A DNA stretch of 64,000 nt from Bacteroides mediterraneensis. GTDB lineage: Bacteria > Bacteroidota > Bacteroidia > Bacteroidales > Bacteroidaceae. The position numbers and the translations under genes are program-made. The notes below the pieces were generated by a model. That model had not been told where the DNA came from and did no database searches. It worked only from the letters and a program-made list of their open reading frames with translations. The DNA lies in contig NZ_DAJPEN010000001.1 in NCBI RefSeq assembly GCF_025993685.1, positions 1,984,001-2,048,000 on the forward strand, read 5' to 3'. Shown piece by piece: positions 45,325 through 54,490 of this stretch (position 1 is the first letter of the stretch; the number at the start of each line of letters is the position of its first letter).

Positions 45325-46410
45325 ATGGCAGAAGAAAGCAAAATACAAAAGAAAGAAATAAAGGAAATTGACCTGAGCGTGTTATTCCAGAAATTATATT
45401 CTCACCGGAAAAAACTGTATAAAGCGGCAGGCATAGGTATTCTGGCCGGACTCGTCGTCGGTTTCAGCCTCCCCAAAACCTATCAGGTGGATGTGAGTCT
45501 GTCACCGGAATCGGGGGTAAACGGGACCAGCGGCCTGTCGGGTATCGCCTCGATGTTCGGATTGGGCAACGGCTCCAGCGGCTTCGGAGAGGACGCCCTC
45601 ACCTTCAACATGTTTCCGGAAATCGTAAAGACAAATCCTTTTGCCCTGGAGATGCTCCAGATTCCGATTCGGACCCAGAAAGAGAAGCAAATCCTGCTGT
45701 ATGATTACCTGGACACGGAGAAAAAACCTTGGTGGAATTATATCGCCCAGGCCCCCGGAATGGTGCTGTCACTGTTTAAAGACAAAGAAGCCGATACCGT
45801 GCGGACCATCGACCCGTTTCATCTCACACCCGCTCAAAGCGGACACATTGAGCGACTGAAAAAGGTATTAAAGGTGGAAACCGACAAGAATACCAACATG
45901 ACCAAGGTCAGTGTGTCGTTGCAAGACCCACTGGCCGCTGCGGTAGTGGCCGACAGTGCCGTACACAAATTGCAGGAATACATCACCGACTACCGCACGC
46001 GGAAGGCCAAACAGGATTATGATTTTCAACTGAGCCTGTGCGAACAATATAAGAAAGAATATTTTGAGGCACAACAGGCCTATGCCCGGTTTGCCGATGC
46101 CAACCGGAACGTCATCCTCCAGACGGTCACCACCGAAAAGGAAAGACTGCAAAAGAACCTGAGCCTGGCAGAGCAAATCTACAGCCAGTCCATGGGGCAA
46201 CTGCAAGTGCTTCGAGGAAAGGTGCAGGAAGCCAAGCCCGTATTTGCGGTGGTCGAACCGGCTACCGTACCCCTGGCACCTTCTTCTCCCAGAAAGATAC
46301 TGATAATGGTGGGCTTTGCCTTTCTGGCTTTACTACTTGAATCTGTTTGGATTCTCTTCGGAAAAGATACATACCGTCAATTCAAACATACCCTGAAAAA
46401 AGAAAACTAA
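45325..46410 (+). CDS. Wzz-type chain-length determinant protein
   Basis: This 361-residue polysaccharide co-polymerase has a transmembrane segment near residues 30-50 (AAGIGILAGLVVGFSLP), a long periplasmic coiled-coil-rich region, and a second transmembrane segment preceded by the proline-rich PLAPSSPRKILIM. It sets chain length with the polymerase. The ATG at 45325 gives the normal short cytoplasmic N-terminus, whereas the longer open frame overlaps the previous gene. No tyrosine kinase domain is attached. Confidence 0.88.
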   Translation: MAEESKIQKKEIKEIDLSVLFQKLYSHRKKLYKAAGIGILAGLVVGFSLPKTYQVDVSLSPESGVNGTSGLSGIASMFGLGNGSSGFGEDALTFNMFPEIVKTNPFALEMLQIPIRTQKEKQILLYDYLDTEKKPWWNYIAQAPGMVLSLFKDKEADTVRTIDPFHLTPAQSGHIERLKKVLKVETDKNTNMTKVSVSLQDPLAAAVVADSAVHKLQEYITDYRTRKAKQDYDFQLSLCEQYKKEYFEAQQAYARFADANRNVILQTVTTEKERLQKNLSLAEQIYSQSMGQLQVLRGKVQEAKPVFAVVEPATVPLAPSSPRKILIMVGFAFLALLLESVWILFGKDTYRQFKHTLKKEN

Positions 46411-46422
46411 CCTTCCTACCCC

Positions 46423-47910
46423 ATGAAACTAAATGCATTTTTATTGTTCAGCATCCTGTCTGCCGGTCTGGTAAAAGCACAGCCCGACACTTCCTCTCTC
46501 ACCTATCGTCTGGAACTGGGAGGTACTGGCGGAAACGGAACCTACGCCCCCTTGTGGCTCACGGCCAACCGCTATGGATTGTCGAGCACCAACCCCAACT
46601 CGGGTTACCTGCGGGCCGGGATTGCCTACGACAAGCAGTTTCCGCGCGGATGGCGGATTGAAGCAGGTCTGGACATGGCAGGAGGCATCCACCATACACA
46701 ACCCGTATCCATCCATCAGATATACAGTGACTTCTCCTGGAAAATGCTGACCCTCAGCATGGGAAGCAAAGAACGTCCCGGATTTCCGCTGACCAAAAAC
46801 ACGGCACTCAGCAGCGGAATGATGGTAGAAGGCCCCAACACCCAGCCTGTCCCTCAAATCAGAGGGGAAATAAAAGAATACCTGAATGTGCCGGGCACCA
46901 AAGGGTGGTTCGCCTTCAAGGGGCACATTGCTTATGGCTCTTTTCCGGAAAACGGCTGGCAGAAAGACTTCGTACGGCCCGGACAATATTACGTAAAGAA
47001 TGTGCTCTACCACAGCAAATCGCTGATGATGCGTCTGGGAAACAAGGAGAAACTGCCGTTGGAGTTCGAGTTCGGCATCCTGATGGCTACCCAGTTTGGG
47101 GGTGACAAATACCTGAAACTGGCAGACGGAAGCGCCCAAAAGGTGCTCGACATGCCTAATAACCTGAAGGCCTACTGGAAAGCATTCTGGCCACAGGCTG
47201 GAGGAGATGACACCCCCGAAGGAGAACAGGTGAACGTAGAAGGAAATATGTTGGGCAGCTGGAATTTTGCCTTGAACTGCTATCTGGGCGAATGGAGATT
47301 CCGGGCATATCTGGAACATTATTTTGAGGACCATTCCCAGATGTTCTGGCAATACGGATGCTGGAAGGACGGACAGCTGGGACTGGAAATCACTTTTCCA
47401 AAAAACCGATGGATCAGCAGCGTGGTGTGGGAAGGGCTGAGCACAAAAGACCAGACAGGTCCCTTGCAATACGACAGTTTCTGGGGACAATTTCCTGAGT
47501 ATCAAATCAGCGCAGACGATGATTATTATAACCACTACCTTTACGGGGCCTGGCAGTATCAAGGCATGGGCATGGGGAACCCACTTCTTCCGGGACCGGC
47601 CTACAACGCCGACCACCGCATTTCCTTCCGGAGCAACCGGGTGACAGCCCATCATCTGGGCTTCAACGGACAGCCCTCCCCGGAATGGGGATACCGGGTA
47701 CTGGTTTCGTTCGCCAAACACTGGGGTACCTATAAGGCCCCTCTTGACAAACAGTGCAAACAGTTCAGCTCGCTCTACGAGGTGACCTATACCCCCGCTT
47801 GGGCCAAAGGCTGGAAAGCCTCACTGGCACTGGGTCTGGACCGGGGAAATTACTTGGGGAACTCCACGGGAGGCATGCTGACCCTCCAAAAGACAGGCAT
47901 TCTCTTCTAA
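46423..47910 (+). CDS. Wzi-family capsule assembly outer-membrane protein
   Basis: This 495-residue beta-barrel protein has a signal peptide (FSILSAGLVKA) and the Wzi-family opening LELGGTGGNGTYAPLWLTANRYGL. In other bacteria Wzi anchors capsular polysaccharide to the cell surface. It lies 12 bp after the wzz-like gene. Its presence suggests that the operon makes a surface-attached polymer rather than a free exopolysaccharide. No Wza export channel gene is present. Confidence 0.85.
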   Translation: MKLNAFLLFSILSAGLVKAQPDTSSLTYRLELGGTGGNGTYAPLWLTANRYGLSSTNPNSGYLRAGIAYDKQFPRGWRIEAGLDMAGGIHHTQPVSIHQIYSDFSWKMLTLSMGSKERPGFPLTKNTALSSGMMVEGPNTQPVPQIRGEIKEYLNVPGTKGWFAFKGHIAYGSFPENGWQKDFVRPGQYYVKNVLYHSKSLMMRLGNKEKLPLEFEFGILMATQFGGDKYLKLADGSAQKVLDMPNNLKAYWKAFWPQAGGDDTPEGEQVNVEGNMLGSWNFALNCYLGEWRFRAYLEHYFEDHSQMFWQYGCWKDGQLGLEITFPKNRWISSVVWEGLSTKDQTGPLQYDSFWGQFPEYQISADDDYYNHYLYGAWQYQGMGMGNPLLPGPAYNADHRISFRSNRVTAHHLGFNGQPSPEWGYRVLVSFAKHWGTYKAPLDKQCKQFSSLYEVTYTPAWAKGWKASLALGLDRGNYLGNSTGGMLTLQKTGILF

Positions 47911-47930
47911 TAATCAAATCATAGACAATC

Positions 47931-48371
47931 ATGAAAAAAATTCTCTCTATATGGGGTATACTCCTGCTGGCCATCCTATGCAACAGCTGCGAGAAAGAAC
48001 CGATTAACCGGGATATTGAAGGGCACTGGCAGCTGCTGGAATTTACCACCAAAGCAGACGGTGAGGTCCATCCGTGTACACGCATTTACTACAGTATCCA
48101 GTTATGGGTGGTGGAAGTGGCCGAAAAACAAGGTCCGCAAGGACTGACTCCCTTTCGCGGACGGTACCAATATGACGAGTCCAACCGTTCTATCCGGCTA
48201 TCGGAGATGAGTACGTATGCTACCCCGGAAAATTCCCGTCCGGCAGAAGTCTGGGAATTAAACCCCTACGGGTTGAACGATGTCAATACCACGTTCAAGG
48301 TTATTGAATCGGATGGCAAGCAGATGACTCTGGAATCAGACTATGCCCTGCTGAAACTCCGAAAATTCTGA
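47931..48371 (+). CDS. Lipocalin-like small lipoprotein (DUF4847-type)
   Basis: This 146-residue lipoprotein (signal LLAILCNSC) carries a single lipocalin-like beta-barrel domain with IEGHWQLLEF near the mature N-terminus. Such proteins often close Bacteroides capsule or PUL operons; their function is unknown. It lies 20 bp after the wzi-like gene and is the last gene of the operon, followed by a strong terminator. Confidence 0.82.
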   Translation: MKKILSIWGILLLAILCNSCEKEPINRDIEGHWQLLEFTTKADGEVHPCTRIYYSIQLWVVEVAEKQGPQGLTPFRGRYQYDESNRSIRLSEMSTYATPENSRPAEVWELNPYGLNDVNTTFKVIESDGKQMTLESDYALLKLRKF

Positions 48372-48395
48372 CAAAAGAAATTTCCGAATCCGAAT

Positions 48396-48431
48396 AAAAA
48401 GCCTTGTCCCCGTTGGAGGTCAAGGCTTTTT
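48396..48431 (+). terminator. Terminator of the polysaccharide operon
   Basis: A perfect 11-bp stem (AAAAAGCCTTG with CAAGGCTTTTT) encloses a 14-nt loop. The loop holds the probable -33 element of the next promoter. Confidence 0.85.
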
Positions 48432-48442
48432 GCTTATATTTG
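48413..48442 (+). promoter_or_regulatory. Promoter of the UpxY-like gene, embedded in the terminator
   Basis: TTG at 48413-48415 lies 19 bp before TATATTTG at 48435-48442, matching the -33/-7 spacing. The -33 element is in the terminator loop. The leader to the ATG is about 130 nt. Confidence 0.6.
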
Positions 48443-48578
48443 TAGCTAAAATATGCCTTGCCGTCCGGATTTTGGAAAAGAATAAAAAGGAATTCCGCAC
48501 GCAGACGCATAGCTGAAAACAATAACAAACAACTGGAAACAGACAACATTCCTGCCTCAACAGCCGGATAAGAAAAGA

Positions 48579-49094
48579 ATGGAAACAAACAAAGAGATGC
48601 ACTGGTATGCCTTCTATGTAAGGATGCATCATGAAAAGAAAACAGCTGAGAAGCTCGAAATGCTGGGCGTCACTCACTTCCTGCCCATACAGGAAGTAGT
48701 CCGCCAATGGAGCGACCGGAAAAAGAAAATCAAACAAGTCATAATTCCTATGCTGATTTTCATTCGTACGGACGAAAAAGGACGCATCGAATTGCTTCAA
48801 AACTTTCCGTCATTGACGGGATGCCTGATAGACCCTGCTACCAAACGGCCGGCCATCATCCGGAATGAAGAGATGGAGCAGTTCAAATTCATGCTGGACT
48901 ACTCAGAAGAGACTGTCCGCTTCCAAAACGAGCCATTAGCTCCAGGAGAAAAGGTAGAGGTCATCAAAGGGCCGTTGAAAGGACTGCAAGGGGAACTGGT
49001 AGAACTGGCTGGACACTCGGAAGTAATGATACGTATCGACCACTTGGGATATGCCACCGTGGAAATCCCTGTGGGGTATGTCAAGAAGTTATAA
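48579..49094 (+). CDS. UpxY-family transcription antiterminator (NusG paralogue)
   Basis: This 171-residue NusG-like protein has an NGN domain (WYAFYVRMHHEKKTAEKL, HFLPIQEVVRQWSDR) and a C-terminal KOW domain (VEVIKGPLKGLQGELVEL). UpxY proteins prevent early termination of Bacteroides capsule operons and are normally the first gene of the operon they control. Here the gene is distal, separately transcribed and closed by its own strong terminator, with no UpxZ partner. It may act in trans on the operon's leader or on another locus. Confidence 0.9.
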   Translation: METNKEMHWYAFYVRMHHEKKTAEKLEMLGVTHFLPIQEVVRQWSDRKKKIKQVIIPMLIFIRTDEKGRIELLQNFPSLTGCLIDPATKRPAIIRNEEMEQFKFMLDYSEETVRFQNEPLAPGEKVEVIKGPLKGLQGELVELAGHSEVMIRIDHLGYATVEIPVGYVKKL

Positions 49095-49122
49095 GCCTTT
49101 GACACCGGAGACGGATTTGAGT

Positions 49123-49182
49123 TATAAAAGAAATGCGGAAAACCCATCTGATGAAACAGTGGTTTTCCGCATTTCTTTTATA
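49123..49182. terminator. Strong bidirectional terminator between upxY-like gene and PBP1A
   Basis: A perfect 22-bp stem with a 16-nt loop, rich in A and T at its base on both sides, lies between two convergent genes. Confidence 0.9.
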
Positions 49183-49196
49183 TTACGCCCGTCTCT

Positions 49197-51524
49197 TTAC
49201 TGGAAGAACACATCGTCCAGGCGGGTATTGTTTTCCTCTTCGATTTCCGTCAGACGGTCCTTGCAAGGATCAAAATCGCCCGGTATGTCGAACGTTTCAT
49301 CGGGTGAATACCCCAAAGACTTGTCGGCATAGACCTTCTGCATATAGATTCCCCAGATAGGCAATGCCATAGAAGCACCTTGTCCGTCGCGCATCGTATC
49401 GAAATGAATGTCTCGTTCTTCACCGCCTACCCAGCATCCGGAAACCAGCGACGGGGTGAAGCCCATAAACCATCCGTCGGAGTTACGGTTGGTGGTTCCC
49501 GTCTTACCTCCCATATCAGCCTTGATGCCATACAGACGACGTACACGACCGCCCGTACCTTCATTGATTACGGCACGCAACATCACCAGCATCTTATAAG
49601 AAGTGGACTCACTGATGACTTCGTTCACCTGAGGTGTGAAGGTAGCCACCACATTCCCGTCGTTGTCCTCAATGCGGGTGACAAACAGCGGAGCGGTACG
49701 GATACCTTTATTTACAAAGGCAGTATAGGCACTTACCATTTCTCCCACAGAGATTTCACACGGTCCCAAACACAAAGAAACCGTGGGCTGGATATCCTTG
49801 TTCAACACCCCAAACGAATGTATCAGACGAACCAAGTCGTACGGACTCAGCTTGCTCATCAGGTAAGCCGAAATCCAGTTGTTGGAGTTGGCCAGACCCC
49901 ACTTCAGGGTCACCATTTCCCCATAATGCGATTTGGAACTGTTTCGGGGTGACCAGGCTTTTCCGTTTTCGTCAAAAAGCGTCTGCTCCACGTTACGGAC
50001 CTCATCGCAAGGGGAGAATCCGTTCTCCATGGCCAGCGCATACAAGTAAGGCTTGATGGTTGAACCCACCTGACGACGGCCCACCATGGCCATGTCATAC
50101 TGGAAATAGTTATAGTTCGGCCCACCCACGTAAGCCTTCACGTAACCGGTAATAGGGTCCATCGACATGAATCCGGCCCGCAGGAAGTGCTTGTAATAAC
50201 GGATAGAATCAAGCGGTGTCATGATGGTATCCTTCTCCCCTTCCCAAGAGAACACCGACATCTCATACTTGGTATTGAATGCCTTCATGATTTCGGCTTC
50301 CGAACAACCGTCGGCCTTCATTGTACGGTAACGGTCGCTCTGGTGCACGGAGCGGTTCAGAATCTGTTCCACTTCCTCCGGAGTGAGCTGATTGGTGTAA
50401 GGAGCCGTCTTGCGTCCTCTCTTCTCTTTGAAGAACCGTGGTTGCAAATATTTCGCTACATGCTCATACACAGCCTCTTCGGCATACTGTTGCATGTGAG
50501 AGTTGATAGTAGTATAGATTTTCAACCCGTCTACGTAAAGATTGTAGTTCGTACCGTCCTTCTTCTTGTTCTTGGCACACCAGCCATAAAGCGGATTGGT
50601 TTCCCAAGCCAAAGAATCTTCATAATACTTCTGCATCTGCCAGCCACGATAATCACTACGGTCTGGCTTGTGGGCCGTCATGATGCCACGCAGATATTCA
50701 CGGAAATAGGTGGCCAGACCGTCTTTATGGTCTACCGGCTGGAATTTCAATACCAGCGGAAGTGCCTGAAGAGAATCGCATTCCTCCTGCGTCAGGTAAC
50801 CGGCCTTGCGCATCTGGTCGAGTACCGTATTACGGCGCCCCCGCGAACGCTCATTGAAACGGCGGGGATTATAGAGCGAAGGATTCTTACACATGCCTAT
50901 CAAGGTAGCAGCCTCTTCTATCTTCAGGTTCTTGGGATCTTTCCCGAAATACGTCTTGGCAGCCGTCTTGATACCTACGGCATTGTTCAAGAAGTCAAAC
51001 TTGTTGAGGTACATGGTCAGGATTTCTTCCTTCGTGTAATACCGTTCCAGCTTAACAGCGATGACCCACTCAATGGGTTTCTGCAGCAGACGCTCCATGA
51101 CGTTGTCGGCCGTAGGCGAATAGAACTGCTTGGCCAGCTGCTGGGTGATGGTACTACCTCCACCGGCATGCTTCTGCATGAAAATTCCACGCTTGATGAC
51201 CGCACGCATGAACGCCCGGGCATCGATACCGGAATGGTCTTCAAAACGGACATCCTCGGTGGCCACCAAGGCATGCACCAGATGGGGAGAGAGATCTTCA
51301 TACCCCACATACACACGATTTTCCTTACTGAGCGACCAGGTGCCCAACAATTTTCCGTCGTCGGAAATAATCTGGGTGGCAAATTTCAGATTCGGGTTTT
51401 CCAGTTCTTCCACAGGAGGAACATAACCAATTTTTCCTTTGGCAATAGCCGTAAAAATAATGGCTACCACGAGCATGCAGAGGAGTACAAATCCCCACAA
51501 TACATATATAAAGACCTTTCTCAT
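49197..51524 (-). CDS. mrcA: Penicillin-binding protein 1A, bifunctional transglycosylase/transpeptidase
   Basis: This 775-residue class A PBP has one N-terminal membrane anchor. The GT51 domain carries EDVRFEDHSGIDARAFMRA and GGSTITQQLAKQF, and the transpeptidase domain has SxxK as GSTIKPYLYALAME, SxN as LANSNNWIS and KTGTT. It polymerizes and cross-links peptidoglycan at the periplasmic face. The ATG at 51524 is preferred to an upstream GTG at 51602 because a consensus -7 box lies between them (51561-51568). Confidence 0.93.
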   Translation of the reverse strand: MRKVFIYVLWGFVLLCMLVVAIIFTAIAKGKIGYVPPVEELENPNLKFATQIISDDGKLLGTWSLSKENRVYVGYEDLSPHLVHALVATEDVRFEDHSGIDARAFMRAVIKRGIFMQKHAGGGSTITQQLAKQFYSPTADNVMERLLQKPIEWVIAVKLERYYTKEEILTMYLNKFDFLNNAVGIKTAAKTYFGKDPKNLKIEEAATLIGMCKNPSLYNPRRFNERSRGRRNTVLDQMRKAGYLTQEECDSLQALPLVLKFQPVDHKDGLATYFREYLRGIMTAHKPDRSDYRGWQMQKYYEDSLAWETNPLYGWCAKNKKKDGTNYNLYVDGLKIYTTINSHMQQYAEEAVYEHVAKYLQPRFFKEKRGRKTAPYTNQLTPEEVEQILNRSVHQSDRYRTMKADGCSEAEIMKAFNTKYEMSVFSWEGEKDTIMTPLDSIRYYKHFLRAGFMSMDPITGYVKAYVGGPNYNYFQYDMAMVGRRQVGSTIKPYLYALAMENGFSPCDEVRNVEQTLFDENGKAWSPRNSSKSHYGEMVTLKWGLANSNNWISAYLMSKLSPYDLVRLIHSFGVLNKDIQPTVSLCLGPCEISVGEMVSAYTAFVNKGIRTAPLFVTRIEDNDGNVVATFTPQVNEVISESTSYKMLVMLRAVINEGTGGRVRRLYGIKADMGGKTGTTNRNSDGWFMGFTPSLVSGCWVGGEERDIHFDTMRDGQGASMALPIWGIYMQKVYADKSLGYSPDETFDIPGDFDPCKDRLTEIEEENNTRLDDVFFQ

Positions 51525-51560
51525 ACGCTTATCAATTCTTTTATTATTTCTATGAAGTCG

Positions 51561-51568
51561 CAAATTTA
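51561..51568 (-). promoter_or_regulatory. PBP1A promoter, -7 box
   Basis: CAAATTTA on the plus strand reads TAAATTTG on the minus strand, matching TAnnTTTG. The implied leader to the ATG at 51524 is about 29 nt, which fixes the start codon. Confidence 0.6.
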
Positions 51569-51672
51569 CGGAAAATCTTTGTAACAACGGCTTATTTTCC
51601 ACAATATCCTCCTAAATGCGAAAAGGTTGTCCGAAATCTCTCCAAAACGGTGGATTTTCTATTTTTTTTGCC

Positions 51673-51680
51673 TACCTTTG
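51673..51680 (+). promoter_or_regulatory. pyrB promoter, -7 box
   Basis: TACCTTTG matches TAnnTTTG and gives a leader of about 31 nt. No attenuator-like hairpin is seen in this short leader. Confidence 0.6.
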
Positions 51681-51717
51681 AACTCCGGTATTATAAAAGT
51701 AATCAAAAACAGCTAAC

Positions 51718-52659
51718 ATGGAAAATAGAAGTTTAGTTACTATCGCCGAACATTCCAAAGAGAAAATCCTGTATCTTCTGGAAATGGCAAGAGAGTTCGA
51801 AAAGAAACCTAACCGCCGCCTGCTGGCCGAAAAAGTAGTCGCCACCTTGTTCTTTGAGCCGTCCACCCGTACCCGGCTGAGTTTTGAAACGGCAGCCAAC
51901 CGTCTGGGAGCGAGAGTCATCGGATTTACAGACCCGAAGGTGACCAGTTCTTCCAAAGGAGAAACCCTGAAGGATACGATTATGATGGTGAGCAACTATG
52001 CCGACATCATCGTGATGCGACACTACTTGGAGGGAGCCGCTCGCTACGCCAGTGAAGTAGCCCCTGTACCGATCGTCAATGCAGGAGACGGTGCCAACCA
52101 GCATCCTTCACAGACCATGCTCGACTTGTATTCCATCTACAAGACGCAAGGTACACTGGAAAACCTGAATATCTATCTGGTGGGCGACCTGAAATATGGA
52201 AGAACCGTTCACTCCTTGCTGATGGCGATGCGTCATTTCAACCCTACTTTCCACTTCATCGCGCCGGACGAATTGAAAATGCCGGACGAATACAAGCTGT
52301 ACTGCGAGGAACATCACATCAAATATGTGGAGCATACGGACTTTACGGAAGAAACCATCGCAGATGCGGATATCCTGTACATGACCCGTGTGCAGCGCGA
52401 GCGCTTCACCGACCTGATGGAATATGAAAGAGTGAAAGACGTGTACATCCTGAACAACAAGATGCTGGAACATACACGTCCGAACCTGCGAATCCTCCAC
52501 CCGCTGCCTCGCGTAAACGAAATTACCTACGACGTGGACGACAACCCGAAAGCTTACTATTTCCAACAGGCCAAGAACGGTCTTTACGCCCGTCAGGCCA
52601 TCCTTTGCGACGTGCTGGGCATCACACTCGACGAGGTGAAAGCTGATACTGAAAAATAA
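51718..52659 (+). CDS. pyrB: Aspartate carbamoyltransferase, catalytic subunit
   Basis: This 313-residue enzyme joins carbamoyl phosphate and L-aspartate, the committed step of pyrimidine synthesis. The carbamoyl-phosphate-binding motif FFEPSTRTRLSFETA, the HPSQTMLDL block and the C-terminal HPLPRVNEI are intact. The regulatory subunit gene follows 28 bp later, so the enzyme should be the allosteric c6r6 type. Confidence 0.96.
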   Translation: MENRSLVTIAEHSKEKILYLLEMAREFEKKPNRRLLAEKVVATLFFEPSTRTRLSFETAANRLGARVIGFTDPKVTSSSKGETLKDTIMMVSNYADIIVMRHYLEGAARYASEVAPVPIVNAGDGANQHPSQTMLDLYSIYKTQGTLENLNIYLVGDLKYGRTVHSLLMAMRHFNPTFHFIAPDELKMPDEYKLYCEEHHIKYVEHTDFTEETIADADILYMTRVQRERFTDLMEYERVKDVYILNNKMLEHTRPNLRILHPLPRVNEITYDVDDNPKAYYFQQAKNGLYARQAILCDVLGITLDEVKADTEK

Positions 52660-52687
52660 TCCGGAAACCTATTCAATTCAAGTGACT

Positions 52688-53146
52688 ATGAGTGAAAAGA
52701 AAGAATTACAGGTAGCCGCACTCAAAAACGGTACGGTTATCGACCATATACCATCCAACAAGCTGTTTACAGTGGTATCTCTGCTTGGACTGCAGAATGA
52801 AGATGCCAACATCACCATCGGCAATAACTTTGAAAGCAAGAAACTGGGAAAGAAAGGCATCATCAAGATTGCCGACCGTTTCTTTACGGAAGAGGAAATC
52901 AGCCGGTTGTCGGTAGTGGCTTCCAAAATCAAGTTGAACATTATCCGTGACTATGAGGTTGTGGAAAAGAAAGAGGTAGAGATGCCGGACGAGCTAAAAG
53001 GTATCGTGAAATGCAACAACCCGAAATGCATCACCAACAACGAACCGATGCAAACCTGGTTCCACGTGATTGACAAGGAAAAGGGCTTGCTGAAATGCCA
53101 CTACTGCGAGAAGGAACAGCAGAAGGATAACATCAAACTGCTGTAA
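52688..53146 (+). CDS. pyrI: Aspartate carbamoyltransferase, regulatory subunit
   Basis: This 152-residue regulatory chain binds nucleotide effectors in its N-terminal domain and Zn through four C-terminal cysteines, CNNPKC and CHYC, which hold the catalytic trimers together. The ATG at 52688 is preferred to an in-frame GTG two codons earlier. It pairs with the upstream pyrB. Confidence 0.95.
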   Translation: MSEKKELQVAALKNGTVIDHIPSNKLFTVVSLLGLQNEDANITIGNNFESKKLGKKGIIKIADRFFTEEEISRLSVVASKIKLNIIRDYEVVEKKEVEMPDELKGIVKCNNPKCITNNEPMQTWFHVIDKEKGLLKCHYCEKEQQKDNIKLL

Positions 53147-53149
53147 ACG

Positions 53150-53716
53150 ATGAAGCAGGACTGGAAACCAGGAACGATGATTTATCCGCTTCCGGCCGCC
53201 TTGATTACGTGCGGAAGTTGTGAAGAAGAATACAATATCATTACCATAGCGTGGGTGGGTACAATCTGTACCAACCCACCTATGTGCTATATTTCGGTCA
53301 GGCCGGAACGATACTCCTATCCCATTTTGAAGAAAAATATGGAGTTCGTCATCAACCTGACTACAAAAGACATGGCTTTTGCGACAGACTGGTGTGGCGT
53401 ACGCTCCGGAAAAGACTACCACAAATTCAAAGAGATGAAGCTTACACCGGGAAAGGCTTCCATGGTGCAGGCACCTCTCATTGAAGAGTCTCCCCTCTGC
53501 ATTGAATGCCGGGTAAAGGAAATCGTGGCCCTGGGTTCACACCACATGTTCATCGCCGACGTGGTCAATGTGAAAGCCGATGACAAATACCTGAACACCG
53601 AAACCGGAAAATTCGAACTGGCACGTGCCAATTTGCTGGTCTATGCCCACGGCGGCTATTACGAGCTGGGAGAAAAGATTGGCAAGTTCGGCTGGTCGGT
53701 GGAGAAAAAGAAATGA
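53150..53716 (+). CDS. Flavin reductase family protein (FMN-binding)
   Basis: This 188-residue protein has the split-barrel flavin reductase domain, with NIITIAWVGTICTNPPMCYISVRP typical of flavoredoxin-like members. It lies 3 bp after pyrI and is probably cotranscribed with it. Such proteins bind FMN and pass electrons to partner oxygenases or reductases; the partner here is unknown. No link to pyrimidine synthesis is evident beyond position. Confidence 0.88.
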   Translation: MKQDWKPGTMIYPLPAALITCGSCEEEYNIITIAWVGTICTNPPMCYISVRPERYSYPILKKNMEFVINLTTKDMAFATDWCGVRSGKDYHKFKEMKLTPGKASMVQAPLIEESPLCIECRVKEIVALGSHHMFIADVVNVKADDKYLNTETGKFELARANLLVYAHGGYYELGEKIGKFGWSVEKKK

Positions 53717-53723
53717 ACCAGAT

Positions 53724-54461
53724 ATGATGAAAGAAGCCATACTCACCGTAATTGGAAGCGGAGTGCTAGCAGTGTGTGAGCTGCAGGCGCAAGCTACCAC
53801 TACGCCTATGGTCACACTACGGCAACCTCGTTTCAATTTAGGGGTGAAAGCGGGCTTCAATTCTTCCATGTTCTTTACCGATGAGGTATCCATCAACGGG
53901 AAAGACTTGGAACAAGCACAAAACAATTACAAGGTGGGGTATTTCGCCGCAGTATTCTGCCGGTTCAACATCAAAAAACATCACTTTATCCAACCCGAGT
54001 TTTCGTGCAACATCACTCAAGGAAGTGTGTCCATCCCGCTTACTCTGGCAAACTCGGAACTTCTGTCGGACAATGCTCTGATAAAGAGGAAAATGACCAC
54101 TTTCGATGTCCCTATCCTCTACGGCTATAAGTTTGTGGATGTACATCCGTACGGGATGGCTTTCTTTGTTGGCCCGAAAGTGACTTGGATCTGGGAACGA
54201 CACAGTTCTACCGAGTTCTCCGGTTTCCATCAACAGGAAATAAAAGAAGAACAATACCCTTTACAATATAGCGGTGTAGTAGGATTGGCGGTCAATGTCT
54301 CCAACATCTTTTTTGACTTCCGGTATGAGATAGGCTTGCACAACTCTATTCGGGACATGTCTTACAATACGAATACCACCGAATCTCCCCACAACGAAGG
54401 AGAAATCCGATTGCGGCAACGCAAGAATATTTTGAGTTTTTCCGTGGGAGTTATTTTCTAA
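53724..54461 (+). CDS. Outer-membrane beta-barrel protein (PorT-like)
   Basis: This 245-residue protein has a signal peptide ending at CELQAQA, followed by an eight-stranded-barrel-like pattern (FNLGVKAGFNSSMFF) and a terminal beta-strand ending in phenylalanine (LSFSVGVIF), typical of Bacteroidetes porin-family outer-membrane proteins. Two adjacent ATGs (53724, 53727) are equally possible. It lies between the flavin reductase and glyA genes. Function unknown. Confidence 0.78.
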   Translation: MMKEAILTVIGSGVLAVCELQAQATTTPMVTLRQPRFNLGVKAGFNSSMFFTDEVSINGKDLEQAQNNYKVGYFAAVFCRFNIKKHHFIQPEFSCNITQGSVSIPLTLANSELLSDNALIKRKMTTFDVPILYGYKFVDVHPYGMAFFVGPKVTWIWERHSSTEFSGFHQQEIKEEQYPLQYSGVVGLAVNVSNIFFDFRYEIGLHNSIRDMSYNTNTTESPHNEGEIRLRQRKNILSFSVGVIF

Positions 54462-54490
54462 TCTGATTTCTCACTTTAAAAGAATATATC

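Noticed and set aside
46441..47721. 426-residue minus-strand frame
   Set aside because: It is a shadow of the Wzi-family gene, and nothing in its translation resembles a known protein.
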